From the NCBI GenBank assembly GCA_964593555.1, contig CAZQIC010000136.1, forward strand, positions 1-11,934: DNA of 11,934 nt, written 5' to 3'. Both the position numbers and the translations under genes were made by a program. Positions 6,628-11,934 of the stretch are shown piece after piece. The notes under the pieces were generated by a model that was not told the DNA's origin, ran no database searches, and saw only the letters and a program-made list of their open reading frames with translations. Position 1 is the first letter of the stretch. Each line of letters starts with the position of its first letter. The DNA comes from CAZQIC01 sp964593555. GTDB taxonomy: Bacteria; Bacteroidota; Bacteroidia; JAFLBG01.

Positions 6628-6825
6628 AATAATTTTTATGTTGATTCAGTTAATAAAGCAGAAAAAGCTCTGCCGGTATGGAAGGTTTTTTCTGCTTCAT
6701 TAGTAGTTGATCCCGCAAAATTAGATTGGACAATTGAGAAAACGGATGAGGTGCTTACTAAATTTATTCCCGAACCTGAATTAATTGACTTTTTAAAAAC
6801 CGCCGTTTATATGGAATTAGAATAG
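6628..6825 (+). pseudogene. Start-less ORF fragment after the outer-membrane gene
   Basis: Directly after the outer-membrane gene's stop, and in the same frame, 65 sense codons run to a TAG at 6823. The product (about DSVNKAEKALPVWKVFSA ... PEPELIDFLKTAVYMELE) has normal protein-like composition but no ATG, GTG or TTG start near its beginning. I do not recognise it. It looks like the 3' end of a gene whose front was lost when the metal-response block arrived, or which was fused by deletion to the block. A chance open frame of this length is possible but less likely given the composition. Confidence 0.4.
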
Positions 6826-6862
6826 TCAAAACGTTTTAAAGAGTCAACTCAACTGTCAACCC

Positions 6863-6899
6863 AAAAACAAAAATCCCCCTAAGATTTTCTCTTAGAGGG
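6863..6899 (-). terminator. Rho-independent terminator of tRNA-fMet
   Basis: On the minus strand the stem CCCTCTAAG / CTTAGGGGG with loop AGAAAAT is followed by ATTTTTGTTTTTG. It lies 19 nt after the tRNA. A small GCC-GAAA-GGC hairpin stands between them. The stem arms are identical to those of the terminator at 571-607. Confidence 0.88.
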
Positions 6900-6917
6900 A
6901 CTTGCCTTTCGGCTTTG

Positions 6918-6984
<67 letters not shown>

Positions 6985-6990
<6 letters not shown>

Positions 6991-7116
6991 TTGTATTTTA
7001 ATAATTAAAACACTTTGAGAAAATCACTGGGATCATAAAACCCAATATATTCAAAATGCTTACGGGCCTCTCCACTTTCAATCACCGAAGCTTTAACGAA
7101 GGTGATCCCGCATTGT
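6985..7116. repeat. 10-bp direct repeats bounding a 122-bp insertion in front of tRNA-fMet
   Basis: CCCGCATTGT occurs at 6985-6994, covering the tRNA 5' end, and again at 7107-7116 just after the promoter. Without the 122 bp between equivalent points, the tRNA would begin 13 nt after the -7 box, a normal layout. The segment has a 6-bp hairpin (7081-7086 with 7101-7106) and a competing 7-bp pairing (7029-7035 with 7103-7109). It also gives a 61-codon minus frame ending GFYDPSDFLKVF, not judged a gene. Confidence 0.65.
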
Positions 7117-7124
7117 TTGTTGCA

Positions 7125-7155
7125 CAAAGATATATTTAGTTTCTTTGTAAGCAAA
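7125..7155 (-). promoter_or_regulatory. Strong promoter reading towards tRNA-fMet
   Basis: On the minus strand TTTG (7155-7152), 19 nt, then TATCTTTG (7132-7125) fit the Bacteroidota -33/-7 consensus exactly. Transcription should begin near 7118, giving a leader of about 127 nt before the mature tRNA. Confidence 0.8.
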
Positions 7156-7254
7156 AGAAAGATTTTCACAAAAGCCTTCATTTTCAACACATTTCAACAA
7201 AATTGACCTGACATACGACCAACAGGCTTATTTAAACGACAAGAGAGATAAACT

Positions 7255-8136
7255 ATGCACAAAGCAGGATTTGTAAATATCGTAGGAAACCCTAATGCAG
7301 GCAAATCTACCCTGATGAATGTGCTTGTTGGAGAGAAAATTTCCATCATTACTTCCAAAGCACAGACTACCAGGCATCGGATAATGGGTATAGTTAACAG
7401 CGCTGACTTTCAAATAGTTTATTCGGACACACCGGGTGCAATAAAACCGAATTACAAACTACAACAATCCATGATGGATTTTGTAAACAGCGCGCTTACC
7501 GATGCAGATATTTTATTGTTTGTGACTGACATTACTGATGAAGCTGAAATTGAAACTAAAACTTATACCAAACTCAAAGAGGCAAAATGCCCGGTTGTGG
7601 TTTTAGTGAACAAAACAGATCTTGTTAATCCTGCAAAAGTTTATGAAAAAATAAATCATTGGAAAGCGGAATTCCCAAGCGCTGAAATAATTCCTATCTC
7701 CGCACTAAACAAAATAAATACAGATATTGTTTTCGATAAAATAATTTCATTGCTTCCTGAAAATCCACCTTACTTTGACAAGGAAGCGCTTACTGATAAG
7801 CCAGAGAAATTTTTTATTGCCGAAATAATCCGTGAAAAAATATTTATAAGTTACAAACAGGAAATTCCATATTCAACAGAAGTTGTAATTGAGTCATTTA
7901 ATGAAAACACAAAGATCGTTAAAATTCGTGCAGAGATATTGGTGGAAAGAGATTCACAGAAAGGAATTATCATTGGACATAAAGGCGAGATGCTTAAACG
8001 TATTGGCACCAGCGCAAGAAAAGACATGGAAGCTTTCCTCGAAAAAAAAGTGTTTTTGGAGCTGTTTGTAAAAGTGGAGAAGGATTGGAGAAGCGATGAC
8101 AAAAGTCTGCGTAAATTTGGTTATAATAATAAATAG
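7255..8136 (+). CDS. era: GTPase Era
   Basis: Era binds the 3' end of 16S rRNA and assists assembly of the small ribosomal subunit. The 293-residue protein has the usual length. The GTPase domain shows G1 GNPNAGKST (11-19), the switch I threonines in SKAQTTRHR, G3 DTPG (58-61), G4 NKTD (119-122) and G5 SAL (149-151). The C-terminal KH domain has the RNA-binding loop GHKG (241-244) in IIIGHKGEMLKRIGTSARKD. The ATG at 7255 is the only start that leaves a normal short lead before the P-loop. The der gene follows 15 bp later, an arrangement common in Bacteroidota, so the two ribosome-assembly GTPases are probably cotranscribed. No promoter with a clear -7 box is seen in the 100 bp upstream. Confidence 0.97.
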   Translation: MHKAGFVNIVGNPNAGKSTLMNVLVGEKISIITSKAQTTRHRIMGIVNSADFQIVYSDTPGAIKPNYKLQQSMMDFVNSALTDADILLFVTDITDEAEIETKTYTKLKEAKCPVVVLVNKTDLVNPAKVYEKINHWKAEFPSAEIIPISALNKINTDIVFDKIISLLPENPPYFDKEALTDKPEKFFIAEIIREKIFISYKQEIPYSTEVVIESFNENTKIVKIRAEILVERDSQKGIIIGHKGEMLKRIGTSARKDMEAFLEKKVFLELFVKVEKDWRSDDKSLRKFGYNNK

Positions 8137-8151
8137 TAAAAATTTAATTCT

Positions 8152-9459
8152 ATGAATAACATTGTTGCCATTGTGGGAAGACCTAATGTAGGTAAGTCAA
8201 CGTTATTCAATCGTTTAACGGAAACGCGAAAAGCCATTGTTGATGAAGTTGCGGGTGTTACACGCGACAGGCATTATGGCAAATCTGTTTGGAACGGAGT
8301 TGACTTTTCTGTAATTGATACGGGAGGTTACGTAAAAGGCTCGGATGATATTTTTGAAGCAGAAATCCGCAAGCAGGTAAAACTCGCAATTGATGAAGCA
8401 CAGGTAATATTATTTTTGGTAGATGTTGTTGATGGTATTACTCCTATGGATGATGAAGTGGCAAAGCTTCTTCGCAAAGCAAATAAAAAGGTGTTGTTGG
8501 TAGTAAATAAAGTTGACAACATAGAACGCGCATCAATGACCGGCGAATTTTATGCTTTAGGCTTAGGAGACCTTTATATCATTGCTTCCACCTCTGGCGC
8601 AGGCACAGGTGAATTACTCGATGAATTAGTAAAACATCTTTCAAAAGATGAAAAAATTGAAGAGAACAAGTTACCCCGGTTTGCAATTGTTGGAAGACCC
8701 AATGCAGGAAAATCTTCATTGGTAAATGCGCTCTTAGGCAAGGAAAGAAATATAGTTACGGAGATCGCAGGAACAACACGTGATACGATAAATACACATT
8801 ATACCAGTTTTGGCCACGATTTTATTTTAATAGATACTGCCGGGATTCGAAAAAAAGCGAAAGTAAAAGAAGATATAGAATTTTATTCTGTGATGCGTTC
8901 AATAAGAGCTATTGAGGATAGTGATGTATGCGTATTGATGGTAGATGCAGCGCATGGTGTTGAAGCACAAGACCTCAGCATTTTTCATTTGATACAAACC
9001 AATCATAAAGGAGTTGTAATTGCAGTAAACAAATGGGATCTTGTTGAGAACAAAGATACCATGACCACTAAAAAGTTTGAAGAAGAAATAAGAAGCAAGC
9101 TGGCTCCTTTCAAAGACGTTCCTATTGTTTTTATCTCTGCATTAGAAAAACAACGCTTATTAAAAGTTGTAGAAGTCGCGGAACAAGTACACGAGAGCCG
9201 ATCCAGGAGAATTCCCACATCTAAGCTTAACGAAGAATTTTTACCGCTTATAGAAAATTATCCTCCTCCGGCGGTTAAAGGGAAGTACGTAAAAATAAAG
9301 TACGTAACGCAACTCAAAACATCTTTCCCGTGTTTTGCTTTTTTCTGCAACTTGCCGCAATATGTTGATGAAAGCTATAAGCGTTTTCTTGAAAATAAAT
9401 TGCGTGAAAGATTTGATTTTACAGGAGTACCTGTACAGGTGTTTATGAGGAAAAAATAG
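8152..9459 (+). CDS. der: Double GTPase Der (EngA)
   Basis: Der is needed for assembly of the large ribosomal subunit. The 435-residue protein has two GTPase domains in tandem. Domain 1 has GRPNVGKST (9-17), DTGG (56-59) and NKVD (119-122). Domain 2 has GRPNAGKSS (181-189), DTAG (228-231) and NKWD (293-296). A C-terminal KH-like domain follows, from about residue 350, ending in the basic tail VQVFMRKK. All nucleotide-binding motifs are intact and the length is typical. It follows era by 15 bp. No terminator hairpin is evident after the stop; a promoter box for what follows lies 27 bp downstream. Confidence 0.97.
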   Translation: MNNIVAIVGRPNVGKSTLFNRLTETRKAIVDEVAGVTRDRHYGKSVWNGVDFSVIDTGGYVKGSDDIFEAEIRKQVKLAIDEAQVILFLVDVVDGITPMDDEVAKLLRKANKKVLLVVNKVDNIERASMTGEFYALGLGDLYIIASTSGAGTGELLDELVKHLSKDEKIEENKLPRFAIVGRPNAGKSSLVNALLGKERNIVTEIAGTTRDTINTHYTSFGHDFILIDTAGIRKKAKVKEDIEFYSVMRSIRAIEDSDVCVLMVDAAHGVEAQDLSIFHLIQTNHKGVVIAVNKWDLVENKDTMTTKKFEEEIRSKLAPFKDVPIVFISALEKQRLLKVVEVAEQVHESRSRRIPTSKLNEEFLPLIENYPPPAVKGKYVKIKYVTQLKTSFPCFAFFCNLPQYVDESYKRFLENKLRERFDFTGVPVQVFMRKK

Positions 9460-9485
9460 TTCGGCGCACTTGGTCTATTCGTAAA

Positions 9486-9493
9486 TATCTTTG
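9486..9493 (+). promoter_or_regulatory. -7 promoter box TATCTTTG after der
   Basis: Exact TAnnTTTG match, and the following GCGGTGCC is a start-site context often seen in the phylum. No well-spaced -33 box is visible. It would start a transcript near 9500 that runs through a 25-codon ORF (9512-9589) and the palindrome into the DinB operon. Confidence 0.5.
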
Positions 9494-9566
9494 CGGTGCC
9501 TTACTTTCTGAATGTCGATTATTAGTATAGGACACAAAATAACCAACACCTATTTTATTTGCCCCC

Positions 9567-9596
9567 CGAAAACCTACGATACATCGTAGGTTTTCG
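9567..9596. repeat. Perfect 30-bp palindrome
   Basis: CGAAAACCTACGAT and its exact reverse complement flank a central AC. No T run follows on either strand, so it is not a standard terminator. It lies 23 bp upstream of a -7 box and could be an operator, a processing site or a relic of an inserted palindrome. Confidence 0.85.
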
Positions 9597-9619
9597 AGTG
9601 GAAAAACCCGAGAGACGTA

Positions 9620-9627
9620 TATATTTG
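9620..9627 (+). promoter_or_regulatory. -7 promoter box TATATTTG of the DinB operon
   Basis: Exact TAnnTTTG match. TTTTCG at the end of the palindrome (9591-9596) stands 23 bp upstream as a possible -33 element. The start site would fall near 9634, right at the ATG at 9635, implying a leaderless message from this promoter or use of the upstream one at 9486. Confidence 0.5.
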
Positions 9628-9634
9628 TTAAATA

Positions 9635-10114
9635 ATGGGAATATATTTGAAATTAAATGGTTCGACTCCAGTTACTTCCACCAATTCAAAAACCTTAATG
9701 ATACTTGAAAATGGAACACTTGCTAGGCATGTAAGACATGTATTAGAATTTTACGAATGTCTTTTTATCTCAAACACTGGTGATACTGTTTGTTATGATG
9801 ATAGGAAAAGAAATTTAATTCTGGAAGAAAATGTGAGATTCGCTTCGGATTATATTGATGAAATAATCGACCGAGTAGAACAAGTAGATATTAATAAGCG
9901 TTTACTTTTAAAGTCGAAATACGAGCAGGCAGAAATTCTAATGGAGTCTTCACTTTTTCGTGAAATCACATATAACATTGAACATACAGTTCATCATTTG
10001 GCAATCATTCGTATTGCAATTTTATCCGAATTAAAATATATCAATTTGGCGAGCACCTTAGGATATGCTGATTCTACAGTTCAGTTTTTAAAATCTCAAA
10101 AGATTGCCAGTTAA
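9635..10114 (+). CDS. DinB-fold protein, apparently lacking its first helix
   Basis: The 159-residue product belongs to the DinB/YfiT-like four-helix family: GTLARHVRHVLEFYECLF (H32, H35), then YDDRKRN, then REITYNIEHTVHHLAIIRI with the H117-xxx-H121 metal pair, and a tail STLGYADSTVQFLKSQ. Members bind a divalent metal and several are thiol-dependent transferases (for example for bacillithiol or mycothiol). Bacteroidota relatives that I recall have about 30-35 more residues of helix before the first HxxRH; here that part is a short polar stretch (MGIYLKLNGSTPVTST). A TAA at 9629, two codons upstream of the ATG, forbids a longer frame. So the front may have been lost, and activity is uncertain. 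The NRDE gene starts 5 bp after the stop, so they form one operon. Confidence 0.78.
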   Translation: MGIYLKLNGSTPVTSTNSKTLMILENGTLARHVRHVLEFYECLFISNTGDTVCYDDRKRNLILEENVRFASDYIDEIIDRVEQVDINKRLLLKSKYEQAEILMESSLFREITYNIEHTVHHLAIIRIAILSELKYINLASTLGYADSTVQFLKSQKIAS

Positions 10115-10119
10115 ATAAA

Positions 10120-10845
10120 ATGTGTACAGTAACCTACCTGCCGCAAAGCGGTAATTGCTTTATTTTAACTTCCAACCGAGATGAGGATGTATTAAGACAA
10201 ACTGCATTACCAATTGACAAGTATAAGATAAACGATGTACAGTTGTATTACCCTAAAGACCTAAAAGCTGGAGGAACTTGGATTGCAACAGGGTCAAACG
10301 GATTTACGGTTTGTTTGTTTAACGGAGCTTTTAAGCCTCACAAGTCAACCTACAACTATAGAAAAAGCAGAGGTTTAGTTCTCCTTGATTTTTTTAATTA
10401 CCCAAATCAGTACGATTTTATAGCTCAATATGATTTTAGTAATATCGAACCGTTTTCGTTGATATTTGTTAAACACCAAGATAACAAAGTAGTCTTGTTC
10501 GAATTAAAATGGGATAGAGAAAAAACGCATTGTCTCAATCACGATTCTTCTCTTCCTCATATTTGGTCGTCAGTTACACTATATTCTGATCAAGTTATTA
10601 AACAGCGAGAGGGGTGGTTTAACGAGTGGGTTAAGAAAAACGAAGTTTTTACGAAAGATAATATTTTAATGTTTCATCATTTTGGAGGAGATGGTAACAA
10701 AGAAAATGATTTAGTAATGAACCGACCTCAAAAAAAAACAGTAAGTATTTGTTCAATTAATAAAAGAAATGAAAAGGAAACTGAAATTATATACGAAGAT
10801 GTAGTTAATAAGAAAATATATACAAATAAAATTCTTGCTTGTTAA
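10120..10845 (+). CDS. NRDE (TANGO2-like) family protein
   Basis: The 241-residue protein starts MCTVTYLP and carries the name-giving motif SNRDE (N19-E22), followed by the family's DLKAGGTWIATGSNGFTVCLFNGAF (48-71). Cys2 would become the N-terminal residue once Met is removed, the layout of Ntn-type hydrolases to which this fold is compared; catalysis has not been established here. Eukaryotic TANGO2 is linked to haem or lipid handling, while bacterial members are mostly uncharacterised. Length and motifs are normal and no signal peptide is present, so it is cytosolic. It lies 5 bp after the DinB gene and overlaps the next gene's probable start by 7 bp, so it is the middle of a translationally coupled operon. 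Confidence 0.88.
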   Translation: MCTVTYLPQSGNCFILTSNRDEDVLRQTALPIDKYKINDVQLYYPKDLKAGGTWIATGSNGFTVCLFNGAFKPHKSTYNYRKSRGLVLLDFFNYPNQYDFIAQYDFSNIEPFSLIFVKHQDNKVVLFELKWDREKTHCLNHDSSLPHIWSSVTLYSDQVIKQREGWFNEWVKKNEVFTKDNILMFHHFGGDGNKENDLVMNRPQKKTVSICSINKRNEKETEIIYEDVVNKKIYTNKILAC

Positions 10846-11873
10846 TTATCCGAATACCATTGGTCTTATTCAAAACTTTTAAATATGAGTACTGGCCGTG
10901 GTGGTTATTCTATCTTCCTGTATTGCCGTATTGGGTTTATTTGTCTTTAAAAAACAGGTCATTCGCCTACTTTAGTGTTGCAAATCCGGGAATTCATTTA
11001 GGTGGTTTTTTTGGAGAAAGTAAGTCGGAGATATTATCCTTGATTGATAAAGAATATTTACCCAAGAGCATTTCAGTTCGTGAAAATTCCGATTTCACAT
11101 TCGTTAAAAATGGATTGCTGCATGAAGGGATTAATTATCCAATTATTTCAAAACCTGATATTGGCGAGAGAGGTAATGATGTATGCAAAATTAATAGTGA
11201 AAAAGTGCTTATACATTATCACTCAAAATCACATTTCAATTATATAATTCAAGAATTCATTGAATATGATTTAGAATTTGGTGTGCTATATAGCCGACTA
11301 CCCAATTCAGAAAAGGGAGAAGTTAGCTCTGTGACGTTAAAAGAATTTTTAACAGTTACTGGTAATGGGAAATCAAGCATTTTTGAATTGATGAAACAAA
11401 GTACAAGAGCTAGATTTCAGATAGATCGATTAAAAAAAGAAATGGGTGATGAAATTAAACGTATTCCAGTTAATAATGAAAGAGTCCTGTTGGAACCAAT
11501 CGGTAACCATTGCAGAGGAACTCGCTTTATTAATTTTAATCATATTATAAATGACGATTTAAATAATGCTTTTGATAAAATAAGTTTACCAATAAAAGGT
11601 TTTTATTACGGTCGTTTTGATTTAAAAGCAAAAACAATAGGCGATTTTCAGCAAGGTAACTTCATCAAAATAATGGAATTAAATGGAGCAAGCTCAGAAC
11701 CTGGCCATATTTATGATAGCTCGTTCACCTTATTCAAAGCATACAAAGACTTGCTTTATCATTGGAAAAGATTAGCTGATATTTCTGCGATAAACATTAA
11801 GAACGGTTTAAAACCAGTATCCTTCGGAGTAATCGTTAAAACGTATTTAAAATTTGTGGTGTTAAGAAAATGA
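10839..11873 (+). CDS. ATP-grasp protein, D-Ala-D-Ala-ligase-like
   Basis: The 344-residue product resembles ATP-grasp carboxylate-amine ligases. It has a Trp/Tyr-rich, perhaps membrane-touching front (EYWPWWLFYLPVLPYWVYL), then VANPGIHLGGFFGESK, the ATP-binding lysine in ISKPDIGERG (K105), an adenine-region QEFIEYDLEFGVLY, GRFDLKAK (D261) and the metal ligands of KIMELNGASSEPGH (E280, N282). Such enzymes join an acid to an amine through an acyl-phosphate. The frame has no ATG before the conserved part; starts are TTG at 10839, overlapping the NRDE stop by 7 bp, or TTG at 10860. I give the first because the overlap fits coupling, but either may be right. The substrate is unknown; the long hydrophobic front distinguishes it from true Ddl. 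Confidence 0.8.
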   Translation: MLIIRIPLVLFKTFKYEYWPWWLFYLPVLPYWVYLSLKNRSFAYFSVANPGIHLGGFFGESKSEILSLIDKEYLPKSISVRENSDFTFVKNGLLHEGINYPIISKPDIGERGNDVCKINSEKVLIHYHSKSHFNYIIQEFIEYDLEFGVLYSRLPNSEKGEVSSVTLKEFLTVTGNGKSSIFELMKQSTRARFQIDRLKKEMGDEIKRIPVNNERVLLEPIGNHCRGTRFINFNHIINDDLNNAFDKISLPIKGFYYGRFDLKAKTIGDFQQGNFIKIMELNGASSEPGHIYDSSFTLFKAYKDLLYHWKRLADISAINIKNGLKPVSFGVIVKTYLKFVVLRK

Positions 11874-11907
11874 GTATACAAGGATAAATTAATAATAATA
11901 AAATAAA

Positions 11908-11934
11908 ATGCCGTTTATAAAAGTTATAGAGCAC
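11908..11934 (+). CDS. Start of a further operon gene (partial)
   Basis: An ATG 34 bp after the ATP-grasp stop opens MPFIKVIEH to the window end. No terminator lies between, so it probably belongs to the same operon. The nine residues resemble, from memory, the start of small peroxidase-related (carboxymuconolactone decarboxylase-like) proteins in the phylum. Nine residues are too few to name it. Confidence 0.4.

Noticed and set aside
7005..7190. 61-codon minus-strand frame ending GFYDPSDFLKVF
   Set aside because: Its start lies upstream of the -33 box of a perfect promoter, so the main transcript would not contain it, and it lies in the apparent insertion before tRNA-fMet.
9429..9440. Palindrome ACCTGTACAGGT
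   Set aside because: It lies inside the conserved C-terminal coding part of der and is short; no regulatory role needed.

Overview
The window is AT-rich DNA from a member of the Bacteroidota, probably near the Chitinophagales/Sphingobacteriales. The evidence is matches to the phylum's TAnnTTTG -7 promoter box, a tandem era-der pair, an initiator tRNA with no encoded CCA, a soluble PAS histidine kinase paired with an Rcp1-type receiver, and an AraC-type metal regulator. No species can be named from the sequence alone.

Left part (1-3950), accessory. A truncated PAS fragment on the minus strand is followed by about 900 bp without a convincing gene. That stretch holds a 20-bp inverted repeat, a terminator that matches the one behind tRNA-fMet further right, and one arm of a 79-nt element. 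Next comes a two-component pair. The histidine kinase begins with at least 11 near-identical 21-residue repeats (interrupted by a 100-N assembly gap) before PAS, HisKA and HATPase domains; a stand-alone receiver follows 17 bp later. The second, inverted arm of the 79-nt element lies just beyond, next to a minus-strand terminator and a possible tRNA 3'-end relic.

Middle part (3951-6825), metal response, probably copper. A small regulator joins an HMA-like CxxC domain to an AraC DNA-binding domain. It is followed by a 21-bp-spaced direct repeat and a -7 box in front of an HMA-MauE-like membrane protein, whose stop overlaps the start of a His/Met-rich outer-membrane protein. A start-less ORF fragment closes this block.

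Right part (6826-11934). Initiator tRNA-Met (minus) has its own terminator and a strong promoter, separated from it by an apparent 122-bp insertion bounded by 10-bp direct repeats. Then come the housekeeping GTPases Era and Der (plus). After a promoter/palindrome region there is a tight operon of a DinB-fold protein, an NRDE/TANGO2-family protein, an ATP-grasp ligase-like protein and the first codons of a further gene.

Most notable are the repeat-rich kinase in its inverted-repeat frame, the one-protein HMA-AraC sensor with a visible operator, the tRNA-fMet promoter split by a small insertion, and the DinB/NRDE/ATP-grasp operon of unknown product.
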